Of a stretch of 64,000 nt of DNA, positions 12,001 to 24,087 are shown piece after piece; position 1 is the first letter of the stretch; every line of letters starts with the position of its first letter. The stretch lies in assembly GCA_032988165.1 (NCBI GenBank), contig JANTQF010000036.1, forward strand, positions 62,001-126,000, read 5' to 3'. Below the pieces are notes generated by a model, which worked only from the letters and a program-made list of their open reading frames with translations, was not told the DNA's origin and made no database searches. Position numbers and translations under genes: made by a program. Origin of the DNA: Emmonsiellopsis sp. PD_33 (Eukaryota > Ascomycota > Eurotiomycetes > Onygenales > Ajellomycetaceae).

Positions 12001-15000
12001 GAAGAACAAGTGGCTGGGCTGTGGTTGGTGAACTATGGTCCAGTTTTTTATATTTTTAATAGGCCATCTTTCCCTTTGCCTAGTTACCCCAGAAAAGCTG
12101 TTCTTGCGAGAAATGAGGGGTGGAAAATCCGCTTTAACTATGCAATGTATCTGCCGATCGGCTTGGATTTTTCAGATTGTTGAGCGTCAGGAAATAATGT
12201 ACCTATGGGACACATAGTTCTGATGAACATACTCATTTCGGAGGAGGGGTCAAGAATCTCGGATACTGACAGCATAACTATTCACTATCAGGCGAAGCAA
12301 ATGTGCCGTGTGTTTCTTTTGTCTTATTTGTCTTAACCAGTGGATCCCCGACTCATTGTGAAAGTTTTGAAAAGCCCAAACGAAGCGATTGATTCTTTTT
12401 TTCGTACATAGCTACTAGTTATCCATAGATTGATAGTTAGCAGTTTAAGTTACAGACCTGAGACGCGGATCGGAAACATACATTACAGCAAGGAGCGGTT
12501 AGATACAGCCGCGGATGGAATATTCCATCCTGCTTCTTTCCGTATAAATCCTGCGAAACGGAATATTTTTTTGTTTCTAAAAAAGGGAGCTGTGCATTCA
12601 GGCTCATTAGAAATTTCAGGTAATAAAGAATTCATAAAAAGGGGGGGTGACAGCATCCCTGCCCACAACAACCAATCCTCCCACAGCGACAGCCCAAACC
12701 AGCACGGAATGGTGAATGCCACTGCATCGGGGAGATGATTGGGAGAGCCGACGATGACGCCACGAAAGACACCCAAGACCCCTAGCTCATCCTCTAGCGA
12801 GCAGCGTTCCCTGTCCGTTGGCTTGGGATAAATGCTTGTTCCTTGCCTGTGCATGGCCCCCCTGGCTCAAATAGCGGTGGTGCTAAATGACGCCAATGGC
12901 GAAATGTGTATTGGCCGAGGACCCCGGACTTTGGCGGTGGTAAAATACGAGCAGCCATGTCTTGTTCCTCGTGGCAGGCCGTTCGCGGATCGGCTCCAAG
13001 ATGGCTTGGCCGAGGAGTATTTAGCCAGCGAGTGTTTATAAGCGGCGTCAATACCAAGAGCTCCAAGAGTTCTGGGCGTTGGTTGTTGTTTGCTTTGGTG
13101 TTGTTGGGATGATGATGTTTGACAAAAGGGGGCGAGAAAAGGGTGAGGATCTCTTGGTTGACGCGACAGCAGAGGTGATCGATGGTAAGAAGTTTGTGTT
13201 CTTTCTACTATCCTCCCCGATAATGACAATTTTTGGGACTGACGCTGGCCTAACAGATGTTCATACGTTGAGAGATATTCTGACTGACTATGGCTGAATC
13301 CCAAGTTTACAGTCAAAGGATGGGCTGATACCTCCTACTGCGATGCGCGGAGGCCTATCACCATCCCCTCTCAGCCAAGATATAAGTTTATATCTCCGCC
13401 CCTCCCCCGCCACAAACCAAAAGAGGGGGAAACAGGAAAAGCAATGATTTACACTTCAATCGTCCCCGGATTTCCGGACGTCCGAAACCTGGAAACCCAA
13501 CAAGCTATAACCGCCACAGGAGCGGGAGGGCCTCGAAGTTTCAACTGGCTCGAAAAAAAAGCAACTTTACCTCACCGAAAGATAAAAATACGCCTCCACC
13601 ATCGACCCGTGGAACCAGATCATAACCCTCGCCCCATCGGGCGGATCACTTAGATTCCGTGCATAGGATGCCGAGAAAACGTGCCGGGCGGCGGGGAGCC
13701 AGGCGGCAAGAAAGGATATTTTTCCATCCAGCCGTGGTAGCCAACGTTTTGAACTTGTGGTCCGGGAACCTGGAATCGTGGAGAGAGGGTTATTATGCCT
13801 TTTCTTTATAAGCAGGTTGAATTTTGTTGGGCCAAAAAAAAAAGAGTTCAAAGGGGGCTTTTTGCTGAGAATTTCGAAGCTGGAGGAATTCTCAAGATGC
13901 TGACGGTGCCGTTCGTTCCTGTTAACAATGATCCAGGGACATGGGAGATTTTCGCTTTTTCTTATTCTTGTTATTCTTTCCAGAAGGGCGAAAGACTCGG
14001 TGTGATTGCCCCGTACAAAAAAGCCATGCGAGGCAATTCCTTCTATCTATTTTCCTTTTCTGGAAAATGCTGGACTATGGTGATCTGCATCATCATTGAC
14101 ACCTCTCCGGGGCCAGAAACGATGTCTATCATGCTTCCTATCGATAACTAATCGTAGAGCGCAGACCGTCTCTTTGTTCCCTGTTCGGATCCCCAAAGAA
14201 GTCGTTCAAGACTTGCATATGACGGGGTTTTAACCCCGATTGATGACTCGACTACCAATTGACGCAATGGCCTACGATCGCTGCCCGAAAATATGCGAGT
14301 GCGTTTTAATAATAAATGCATTATCGTAGGGTCTGTGGGCTTCTTGCACGTTGTACAGATCCCGCATTATCACACACGGCTACCCTACACAACTACATGC
14401 CTGGGAATGCAGTAGGACGAAAACGGTCAACGTCCTTGCTGGCTGTGGACTCGGCGGGTAGTACCGCTGGGTATGTATGACAGGGGAGGTAACGTATACA
14501 CGTCGCCAGTCTTTCGTTTTAACTGTCTCAGCTACGGGCTTGATTAGCTGGGCGGGATTCAGTACGCAGTGCTCCGCATCTTATTATTTGCAACCCTGAT
14601 CAGCTCTTAAAGATATATGTTTACCAAACTGTGCACGTCTATCAAAAGCCGGGGTTATAGATGTGCCCTGTACTGATACCATGCCACCTTTTAAAAGATC
14701 TAGACCTCGCAGACAAGTTGGAAAAACGGTGTGTGATACTTCGCTAATAATGCCCTCTGATTCCCAGACGTTCCCTAAACATGGAGGACTCAGTGTGCAG
14801 ACTGCCGTTGCTTTGGACCATTTTACTCCTACTTGGATGGCGGTGTCAGTCTGGCCTATTGTCAGCATTCTCCTTGCAATGAGGGGATCAAAGATACTAG
14901 TATGAGATAGTTAGTCCTTGTCACTTGGAATTGGTGACCATCTTGATATAGGGATGGATCGCGGTTTGTCAACCCTCGAGGATTCCAATAACTAAACTAC

Positions 15001-15110
15001 ATTTCCGGGACAAACTCTTATCCGGATGTGTATGCTGTGGACTAGAAATGAGACTGCGGAGTTTCAAAGTTCCGGGTTCCGAATTTGAAAAGATGGCTGA
15101 CATATCGAGA
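9052..15110. other. 6 kb gene-poor stretch
   Basis: The left part is the divergent promoter side of the acetate-carrier gene. Overlapping ORFs of 60-160 codons occur on both strands (for example 9805-10254 and 12867-13316). Their composition, frame overlap and lack of recognisable motifs give no reason to call them genes. Purine-rich runs occur near 9160-9360 and 9990-10030. Non-coding RNA genes cannot be excluded. Confidence 0.45.
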
Positions 15111-15292
15111 GACAAAAGTCTCCGAACCACCCCCATTTTACACCAAAACTAGCTCTTTTCAATAACAATTTTTTCGAAATAATTATATGGCAAGAAAGAA
15201 GCCTTATAAATTAGCTATAAGCCATTCAAGATAATTGTGGTTAAAAAGTGCTAGTTTGGTGTAAAATGGGGGTGGTCCCGGAGACTTTTGTC
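15111..15292. mobile_element. Foldback/MITE-like element with 43-bp near-perfect terminal inverted repeats
   Basis: The left arm 15111-15153 starts GACAAAAGTCTCCG. The right arm 15250-15292 is its reverse complement with only about three differences. Weaker pairing continues inward for ~20 bases (CTTTTCAATAACAATT against the complement of its partner). The loop is AT-rich and non-coding. At 182 bp total it fits a non-autonomous DNA-transposon derivative. A target-site duplication is not obvious. Its right end lies 40 bp upstream of the SDR gene's TATA box. Confidence 0.75.
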
Positions 15293-15331
15293 AGGGGTTC
15301 AAGTTGGCATTAACTGTGAAGAGAGGTTCTT

Positions 15332-15338
15332 TATATAG
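15332..15338 (+). promoter_or_regulatory. TATA box of the SDR gene
   Basis: TATATAG lies 84 bp upstream of the ATG at 15416. Confidence 0.55.
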
Positions 15339-15415
15339 GACGACTGTTTCTCAGCATCTGTGACATTAAGCAGTCTTTGAAGCCTTTCTTCTCTTAGACC
15401 TTTAACCAGTACAAA

Positions 15416-16403
15416 ATGCCTACCACCGTTGTTGTCGGCGCCTCGCGTGGAATTGGGGTATGTATAACACTACATCCTTCATAGCAGGGTATCCCCATCC
15501 CCAAGATATAAAGCGAAAGCTAACGGCCTTTAGTACCAATTCATCCAAACCCTTGCTGCAGAAGGAAACACCGTGATTGCCACTGCCCGCAATGTTACCG
15601 ACCTCGAGGGCAAGGTGAAAGCCGACAAGATCCCAAACACGCATGTAGTCCACGCCGACCTCACATCTGCGGACTCCCTGAAAGCCACCGCCAAGGCCAC
15701 ATCGTCCCTTGTCAATGGACAAATTGACCACCTGATCATCAATGGAGCCTTCCTCTCATCGACGGGCGGCATGAACCCGACTGATTTCACCGACAAGGCT
15801 GAGCTCTTCCTTGAGGAGCTCAAGAAGAGCAATGAGGCCAACATTGCCGGTCCCCTCTTCGCGATCAATGCCTTCCTGCCGCTCCTCCGCGCGGGCAAGG
15901 AAAAACGCGTGACGTACATTTCCTCTGGCACCGCCGGCGTGCCCGAGACCATCGAGACGCGCATCGCGAACTCGCTGCCCTATTCCACGAGCAAGGCGGG
16001 CGGGAATATCATTATTGCGAAGTTTGCGGCCGAGCTGCAGGACGAGGGGTTTACTTTTCTAAGTATTGCGCCTGGCGGGGTGGCGACGGAGACGCTGATG
16101 GACGCGTCGAACTGTGAGTTGTTTCTTTTCTTTGGTTTTTTCTTGTAGAGGCGTGGCTGGTTTATGTGGGGGTTATATTCTTCAACAGGCTTTGGCAGTG
16201 ATACTGACAATAATTCCCTAGTCACCAACGAGGAGAGGATGCAAGTCATGTTTAGCAGGATGATGCAGAAGTACCCGGAGTGGAAGGGCCCCATCTCTCC
16301 CGAGGAGAGCGTAAAGAGGATTCTCAACGTTGTAAAGAATTCACAGGTGGAGCAGAGCGGCCAGTTCTTGAGCTACTGGGGCAACACCACCCAATGGCTG
16401 TAA
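15416..16403 (+). CDS. Short-chain dehydrogenase/reductase (classical SDR)
   Basis: Exons 15416-15457, 15534-16113 and 16222-16403 give 267 residues. Introns are 76 and 108 bp, with GTATGT and GTGAGT donors. The Rossmann cofactor motif GASRGIG is at residues 8-14, split by intron 1 right after the glycines. A degenerate NNAG motif (ING, Asn84), Ser145 and the catalytic pair Tyr164-x3-Lys168 (YSTSK) follow in order, then a PGGVATE loop. Length and motif order match NAD(P)H-dependent carbonyl or alcohol reductases related to fungal C-factor/sniffer-like SDRs. No targeting signal is seen, so it is probably cytosolic. The substrate is unknown. The neighbourhood (secreted FAD oxidase, 7TM protein) does not by itself define a pathway. 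Confidence 0.9.
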
Positions 16404-19400
16404 AGGGATATATATTATTTAAGAATTACTTACTCCGGACAGAGGTCCATTTCAAAATTCCTTGCCTGTGCTAGTAATGTATATAATAAAGACGGTACAA
16501 TTTTAATTACTAAGCCCTGGGAGTGGTCCTGTAACTTAGATAACTACTCCCACCGCCTCCCGCGAGTAATAGACATTTATAGTTACAATATTATCATGGC
16601 AGGGTTATGATGCGAGTCATGGTAGTATTAAGAATCTCAAGTAGCTCTAATTGGGCTGTCGCCTTTGAATCCCCTAGCATTTTAAAGCCTTAAAGGCTAG
16701 TAAGAGCGTTATTTTATAGACTATGTATTCTTATTTTATATATATACTAGTAGGTACTTGTAGGTAGATCCCCCTTCCTTCCTATTTGGGTTTAACGCTA
16801 CCAAAAGCATGGTGAAACAATATAAAAGTGTGGTGGATTTAACTGAACTCCAGGGTTCTACTATTATTGTTAGTGTCCTACCTTAATTATGGAACTAGCC
16901 AATTCCATTTTGGCAAAATTGGCTACATGTCTTACACTCGTTTCATAGTATATAAATACAACTGCTAGCCAAACCGGATGTTTGTCATTCAAAGGCAACA
17001 AACGAAGCAGAGGGAAATTCGATATATTTTTAGCATCTGCGAGTTCATCTCGAAATTGTCCGGTAGCTCGTCGGACTAATTGAAGGAGAGAGGGGAAAAA
17101 GAAAGTTCGATTGAATACAGGAAGGCCAGCCCCCCTTTTTATACAAACCGTCCATTCTAGATGGCTAATATATGACAACATGCAGATAGCCGGAGGTGGT
17201 ACAGGGTTACCTGCTTGTCATCTTACATGACGCCAGCACCCGTCTTCTTGCTCGGCAAGTCTCCCTCTTATGGAAAGCTCGGCTGTTCAAATGGGGACCG
17301 ATGTAGGACAAATTCCAGCCTCCTATAAATCCTTGGACGGATGGCCCGAGCGTGATCAGAGCCTGGAAGCTCTTGACTAGTTGCTGGAAGGTCATTCAAA
17401 CAAAGAATACATGTCTCCCATTTCATTACACCCGAATATCTGCGTCCTTTACCTCTCTCGACAATCTGAGCACGAAGTCTGATTTCTTCAAAGAGTGCCG
17501 TCTCATAAATGAGGGGTGATCCGCTGTGATACCCGCCATACTCGCGGGTTGAGTAACCTTGCTTGCAGGGCACGACGTATACCGAAGAAGGGAAGAAAAG
17601 CGCTGGGGTCTCTGATATATGGTATGATTATTTCGAGACATTTGAACTCTCTCCTGGTTCGGGATGTGCGGAAACTGGCTTAAAAAAAGGGGGGGCCGTT
17701 GCAGACGGAAGACAGCAACAACAACAACGACAACTAACGTTTATTTAATTGACCGAATAGTGACGCATTGCAGGGCAGATTGGGACTCCCTTGAGTTGCG
17801 TATTATGCTCCGGGGTCTAACAATGGGAGGATTATGTCCCAAGTTGTTGGCTGTTGAACAGGATATGACGAACCCGAGGACGTTGACGAACTGCTCCACT
17901 GGCAGCATTGGGTTCTAGCCCAAATTGGCGGAACTCCAAATATTAAAATACATATATGTGAAGATTATCCTACGCTTTTGAGGCCTGTATAGGATATAAG
18001 ACAGCCAAAAAGGGAGGGGTGGGGTCGGGGGCCCGGGCAGTTCTGTGACCGTTAAGGAGCTCCGAAGCGCCCTCCGAGATAGGGATATCGTTTAAGGGGC
18101 TTTCTTCTTCTTCAGACAACGATGGGTCCGATATACGCCATGACACGTTAGGAGCTTGCCCTTCCATTGACGTCTGATGCTGAATTATCACAAAGCTAGG
18201 TCATCACCACGGCTGGCAATTAATGATTGATATGGCTGTACCATTGTTAGCTTTGAAGGCTCAGGAAGAGGACTTCATAAAGCAATAGATGCAGTTCGAC
18301 AAAGGGATCCTGGGTTTGAAAATGTTGAGAATCATGTAGTGGAATGATTGAATATAACGAGACGGTGTGAGATAAGACCCCTAACACCCTTGCCGCCCAC
18401 CATGCATGGCATATAAAACTGGATATGAACAAGAAAATTGAATAGAGAGGAAGGAGCTCTGAGACTCATCCAATCAAGCCCAATTTGTCTGGGGGTTGTC
18501 ATGTTCAAGTCGATTTGTGAGACTCAGCAATTTCTTACAACGGCAGACATCCATATATCAGAGATCGATGATTCATTGCTTGCTTGCTGGCTACTGCAGG
18601 AGGGCATTCCATTTCCCTTCCTTCGCTGCCCCATTTTCCTTATCTTCCTTTCAGACACCTTGAGGTCCTAGATAGGTGTCTGCTGCCTCTCCCCTTTTCT
18701 TTTATTTTTTGTCAAATCCTGACCATGATTTGAATACTGCTGCATGTATCTGGCACATATCCCTCTCTATTTTCACTACCCTCTGAATCAAGTTCTTCAA
18801 GTGAAGGTTGGCAGCTCATATTCCGCCTATGGGACCTACTGGAAGATTCTTTCACGCCCAGCCTCTGGCTTTCTCTCGAGATAAATTGCATGAGAGGATA
18901 GTTATCCTCCTATTCTAGGCAACCGAGGCGATATTTATGTTAGGTCGGATAATGGAGGAGGGAGGTCATTAATACCCTCTGGGACAGCTTCAGGAGGAGC
19001 CACTGTAAGGGGAAAATATAAACACTCTTGTTTCCATGTTGATAGTTTGATTTGTATATTGAACATGATGGGTCTCGTAAAAAAATAAAGACTCAAAGCT
19101 CAACATATCTCTCTCCGGTTGTTTTTGCATAGGAGGGGATTCAGAAATGGGGATGGCTAATTCCCCCAACTGCCGTTATGTATAAATACGAGATGGTTGT
19201 TGTCAATGATAAACATAGTTGAAAATAGAATACTATGTTCAATGGATTCAGAATGTTTAGTCGGAAATTATATTGTCTAAAATAAATGATATTATGAGCA
19301 TGGTACTCTATAGATCTATACCGATGGACTTCCCGGCCTATTCCCCGCTGCTATCTATGCCGAGTACAATGGCGCACTATGTACAAATATGTGCCGCACC

Positions 19401-19551
19401 AAGACCCAATTGCTAATTACTATACCTATTGTACACGTACCAACATCTATGAAGATAACGCACGATTATTGCTGTACATCAATGTACAAAAATCCAGATC
19501 AATATGTACTCACCCCCCGGGAAAAGGAGAGGAAAACGCAATGACTTTCAT
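16404..19551. other. 3.1 kb without a recognised gene
   Basis: An AT-rich patch covers 16480-16860. The minus strand at 16870-17640 has three overlapping frames (73-103 codons) that could be fragments of one decayed gene. I cannot assign a family or join them with convincing splice sites. Nothing supported lies in the remainder. Confidence 0.4.
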
Positions 19552-21365
19552 CTACTCCTTAACGGGAGCGCCGCCATTAAGCTTGAAGTATAATGGCTGT
19601 AACGTCTGGAACACCTGGGCAGGATCATACTTCTTCGAGATGCTCCGCATCTTATCAAGGTTCTCTTTACCATAGCCGGCGAAAACATCCTGATACTTGC
19701 TGGCATAGTTTAAGTAGATGTAGTCCGAGTCCAGGCCGCGGCTCTTGGCTTCGGCGGTGATTCTGGAGATCACTCTATTGCTATACGCCTCAATGGTCGC
19801 GTCGTCCTTCGCGTTGTTCCACATAGTCGCGGTCTGAACGATGGCAAGGGGACCATTGGCGGGATCAAGACCGAGCGGATTGCCGCCGTTGCGGGACATA
19901 TGTGACATCATGGGGACGGAGAGGGGCTGAGTGATCAAGTTAGGAGCAAACCCCTCGATATCCTTGAGAGCAGTAACCTCTTCAAAGTAAATATCTGACG
20001 CGGCCTGGAGGAGATCATGGTCGACTTTAACAGTGATGCCCTCATACATCTCGCGGAGACCGTAGGGGGCGGTGGCATTAAGGGTGCGGGCGTACTCATG
20101 CACCGTGCGGACCTTGGTGGTGTCCTGGATAGCAGTGAGGTTCTTGTAGCCATCAAAGAGAGGGGGGTCCGCGACAGGCTTGGCGGAGTACGTCTCGGTG
20201 GAAGCCATCATCACACCATCCCTGTAAATCCAGGCGAGCCATCCGCCGATGTTGGTGTCGTCGGGGGCATTGTTCACCCAGTGGACGTAAGCATCGAGAA
20301 GGCCGGGGAATTGGTTCTCTTGGAAGACTCTGGTGCCTCCCCACATTTGATTGGCTGGGAGGGGGTGCGCCATGGCCTCAAACTCGACAACAAGGCCAAA
20401 GTTGTTGGTGCCTCCACGCAAGGCCCAGTAGAGGTCTGGGTACTGCGTTGGCGTAGCTTCCACAATCGCACCCATTGCGGTGACGACCTTTTTTTAATGA
20501 AAAGTTTAGTCATGTCCGATAGAATACACTTCACTATAGGGAAGGAGGCCATACTGTATACTTGGCAATGTTATCGCAGGCCAAACCGTACAGTCCAGAG
20601 AAGAAAGAGAGGCCGCCTGGGTGGAGTGTTAAAGATATAAGCAATGAGAGATATCCTTCGCAAGGGTCTGGACAAACCTCCGAGGGTTAAGCCACCAGTT
20701 CCGACCGGGTAGATACGTCCACCAACAACAGTCAGTTCGGTATCCGCCAATTTGTCGAACACCTCACCCCACACATTGCCAGGCTGGATGTGAACAGTCT
20801 TGCGATCATCCGCGAGTGTGACATCTTTCATCTTCTCGAAGGAGATGGTAATGCCGCCCTCAATGGCAGACGCAGGGAAGTGGGAATGACCACCACTCCT
20901 GGCGGCGAAAGGGCATTGTGTTAGTCGGGAGATGAGGACAGCAACCGAGACGGCGGTCGCATCAGGAGCCTTGAGAACACATGCAGGGCTGACCTCGACC
21001 TGCTGAGCAGCCCAATATGAGCCAGTGAAGGCGTCGTATGCGGGCTCCTCGCTGGTCAGGAGGTCAGCACCATAGACCTGACGAAGCGATTTGCACTGTG
21101 ACAGACAATCAGTGGATGGGACTCGGCAATCACTATGTAGGCGTTCGAGAACGTTTGGAAAATACGAGGCGCTACTTACTGCGGCTTGACAGCCTGCGCT
21201 TACATCGCGTCGGGCAGTTTCAGGCACCACGGGGATTGCTCCAGGATCGAAACCTTGAGCAAGAAGGGCTTCGGTGACGTTAAAGTCTGCAGGCTCAAAC
21301 GGTGATGCCTGTCCAAAACCCTGGGCAGCAGCCACCAGCAGGGTCAAGGAGGCGGGTTTAAGCAT
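19552..21365 (-). CDS. Secreted FAD-linked oxidase (BBE/6-hydroxynicotine oxidase-like, VAO family)
   Basis: Four exons, 21365-21180, 21095-20678, 20616-20555 and 20487-19552, close in frame to 533 residues. The introns are 84, 61 and 67 bp. A signal peptide is clear (MLKPASLTLLVAAAQGFGQA). The FAD-binding PCMH domain carries RSGGHSHFPAS, whose His (~132) is the usual 8-alpha-histidyl FAD attachment site. GLSFFSGLYGLACDN holds the second flavin-linking Cys region. The C-terminal BBE segment (NYASKYQDVFAGYG) closes the active site. Such enzymes oxidise alcohols, amines or carbohydrates with O2, outside the cell or in the secretory route, and are frequent in secondary-metabolite clusters. The substrate is not predictable. 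Intron 1 is a multiple of three without stops, so an isoform retaining it would stay in frame. Confidence 0.9.
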
Positions 21366-22218
21366 TTTGGTCTGTCGATCCTATCACACCAGAAGGAAGG
21401 AAAAACTTGAGACAAACAACAGTATTTTGCCACGAACGAAGTAACTGATATATGAAAGAGGGAAATGAAAGAGAGATGATGGTGGTCTTCGGAAATAGGG
21501 ACGAGGGCTCGAGCAGGGGGGTATGGTAGTATTAGTGACTGCTCCACGAGCTTGCAGCCCGCCAACGTTTCAGCATCGAAGAAAGGCTCCCCAGGCCCCT
21601 CCAGGCCCATTAGAGTTGCTGGGAACATACGATGCGGTTGTGGCCTCGCTTATTTGACTGCCTCGTTACATCGTTGGGTGCGCCACCAGGCATTCTGATT
21701 TCGGCAACAGGTTGTGCTCCGGCCGAAGAAAAGAGGTGGATGGAGCTGTATTCTGGGGATTGAACAAATCTGCAAGAATGGCCTTGGGCAGCTGGGCCTG
21801 GCGCGAGATAGGGTGAACTAAGTAATTCCTCGCGGGATAGTTAGCGACAGGGATCTCACTCAAGACACATGGAAGTTGGCACGCAATCCGGCAGTTCTGA
21901 GCCTGGGCTCTGGACTGAGGAGGAAAACCTAGGCTTGAACCTGTGGTTAAATTAGAGCCTCGGAGAGGAAGCCGGACTTGTTTTTAGTCTGTTCCTTTCT
22001 TTTCAGATTTTGCAATCGACGATTAAGTTAAGTTAAATAGCTTTCGTTTTTGCCTCTGTCCTATCATTGGTTGGTGGACAATAGGTGTCATTTCGACAAC
22101 TCCGACAAGGAGACAGTCCATTGCTGGTTATAAAAGCCACCCAATATGAGTCGGGTTGGGCGTCCCTTCTAGTACTCCTAGTCAGAGGGCGATACGAAAC
22201 CCTCCGATCAACCAGAAA
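21366..22218. other. Intergenic promoter region
   Basis: This is the upstream region of the FAD oxidase (minus strand) with no supported gene. A TATA-like element lies at its right end. Confidence 0.5.
22129..22135 (+). promoter_or_regulatory. TATA-like element
   Basis: TATAAAA lies 84-90 bp upstream of the small ORF at 22219. It may drive that ORF or a long leader of the 7TM gene. Confidence 0.35.
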
Positions 22219-22485
22219 ATGGCGGAAATGAAAGCCCGGCTTTTGCCCGAATTCAAGGATCGGTTCTTAGAACTCCTATCGCAATCGGCAAACTCCTGCA
22301 GTCTGTCGCGCGGGAGGAGAAACTTTCTCTCGCACGGCACGTTCCGTTATCCCCACTTCTCCGGATCCGAGGCTCGCTATCCATTCCTGGCAAACATCTC
22401 TGTCTTTTCCGAATCCGAGACGAGGCCTGACGCCCCTGAGGCAGGCATTATCCCCTTGGCGGGGAGCTGGTTGCATCACTACTGA
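22219..22485 (+). CDS. Possible small protein, 88 residues, unknown
   Basis: An ATG at 22219, about 85 bp after a TATAAAA element, opens an intronless frame ending at 22485. The product begins MAEMKARLLPEFKDRFLELL, a plausible amphipathic helix, and then is basic and Ser/Arg-rich. I recognise no family, and there is no signal peptide or membrane segment. It could be an upstream ORF in a long leader of the 7TM gene, or chance. Confidence 0.22.
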   Translation: MAEMKARLLPEFKDRFLELLSQSANSCSLSRGRRNFLSHGTFRYPHFSGSEARYPFLANISVFSESETRPDAPEAGIIPLAGSWLHHY

Positions 22486-22811
22486 TCGCACGCAGGGAGT
22501 AGAACTTGGCATGGGTCCTGTTGGCTGCGAGTCAAGCAAAAGTCTCCCAGGAATACTTCGGTCGAAACCGAGAAGAGTATGATGGGGACACTGATTCTCA
22601 TCGGGCATAGATATTTAACCCTGTGCGGGGCATCCATTTGTCCATGTGGGATCAGATATGGTTCTATTTGTGTTCTGTATCGATGACGAGATATCACCCT
22701 TGTGCAAGCTGTTGTTATCGCTTATGCCCTCCCTTGCGGCAGCCCTAGAGAACTGATTGCTAGGTCTCTTCCTCCTGCTGCTGCTGTTTGCAGTCCCAGC
22801 TCTATGAGAAA

Positions 22812-24087
22812 ATGGTCCGCATGATTACGCAGACCGCGCTCGAGGGGCTTGTGTATGCATTGCTGGGTATCACAACGATCATTTTCTGTGTGCGCATGTT
22901 CAACCTGGTGAGGCGACCGCGCACAATACAGTGGGAGGATGGCTGGCTTATTTTGGGATACGTCTGGTTTCTCGTCGACTCTATTGTGTACGTCGTGATT
23001 GCGCCGGCAATCTTTCGCCTGCAAGAAGTTCAAGTTAAAAAGGCTCCCCCATATGCCACTCTGCAAGATGACTCCTTTCTCATCAAGAGGTCACTGTTCT
23101 TCGCGCAGCCCTTCTTCTGGTTCAACCTCTGGAGCGTCAAGTTTTCACTGCTGTCGCTTTATAGGCGGCTCATGGTCGGGCTGAGAAAATATATCATAGC
23201 TTGGTGGTGCATTACCGTATTCTGCGCGCTGGTATTTCCCCTCTCTTTCCTCATTCTACTTTATAGTCTTGAATGACATCTGACGATTCATTTCCAGCTA
23301 TTGGTCGGTTCTCTCAGCTCGGCGTTTTTTTCATGCCACCCAGTAAACGGGTGGTTTCGGCCAGATGGGTGCCTTGACCCCCGATCTGTTCATGCTGCAA
23401 CTATCAACCTCTGGTTCGCATTCGCAAGTGATGTACTATCGGACATATTGAGTATGCAGAACCAACCCCCCGCGCCCCCCCGCGCCTCATAACAAGCGAC
23501 CGGTCTGGTATGTGCATGTTTTGGTAGCCAGCAGCTAACCTAACATGCAGTCATGATCCTCCCCGTCGGTCTGATTTGGAAACTCCAGATGCCGCTGCAG
23601 CAAAAGGTGAGCGTTGGCTGCCTGTTTGGCCTCGCCTGGGTTGTGATCATCGTCTCGATTATCCGCGTCACCGAGTTGACCGCAGTCCATAATAAGCATG
23701 TTGTAAATCCGGCATGGCTTGCATTCTTCGGTCAACTGGAAGCCTCCATTGGTGAGCATTCTTTCTCCTTCAATTGATCCCTTGGCTGGGCTAATTATAA
23801 TAATAGCCCTAATTATCGGCTGCTGCCCGGGCCTGTACCGCATGTTCAAAAAGAACAATCCAACGTCCTCGTACAACTTGAACTCATATGCCTATGGGAA
23901 GGGAACTAGCAGGGAGCATCCGCTTGGCCGTCGGCCTACGGCCGATATCCCACTCCAGACCAGACCGCCCATCCAGTATGGCATTACAAAGACGACGAAT
24001 TTCAACGTCAGCACGGCAACGGTTAATGATGATGGAAGCAGCCAGGACGAGCTCACGGCTGGGATATACCCTTTTCCGGGGAGATGA
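22812..24087 (+). CDS. Seven-transmembrane PTH11/SAT4-like (rhodopsin-domain) membrane protein
   Basis: Exons 22812-23231, 23298-23451, 23551-23751 and 23807-24087 close to 351 residues. The introns are 66, 99 and 55 bp with good GT-AG signals. Helix 1 is followed by the family's acidic-tryptophan motif (QWEDGWLILGY). Six more hydrophobic segments follow, with a Cys-containing extracellular loop (FFSCHPVNGWF...GCLD) and a hydrophilic Ser/Thr-rich cytosolic tail of ~95 residues. The fungal SAT4/PTH11-like group includes candidate GPCRs for surface or host sensing, but most members have no known ligand. Start: the frame opens a little earlier at a TTG, and the first real ATG is 22812, with a second Met at residue 4. 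Confidence 0.85.

Noticed and set aside
12794..13316. Two overlapping minus-strand ORFs of 90-149 codons
   Set aside because: Different frames of the same DNA with no recognisable motif; neither stands out as coding.
16870..17640. Minus-strand gene made from three overlapping frames
   Set aside because: Frames could not be joined by credible introns and no family was recognised; kept only as a comment.
22788..23276. 7TM protein starting at 22788
   Set aside because: That codon is TTG; the first ATG in frame is 22812, and the frame after 23231 is intron sequence.
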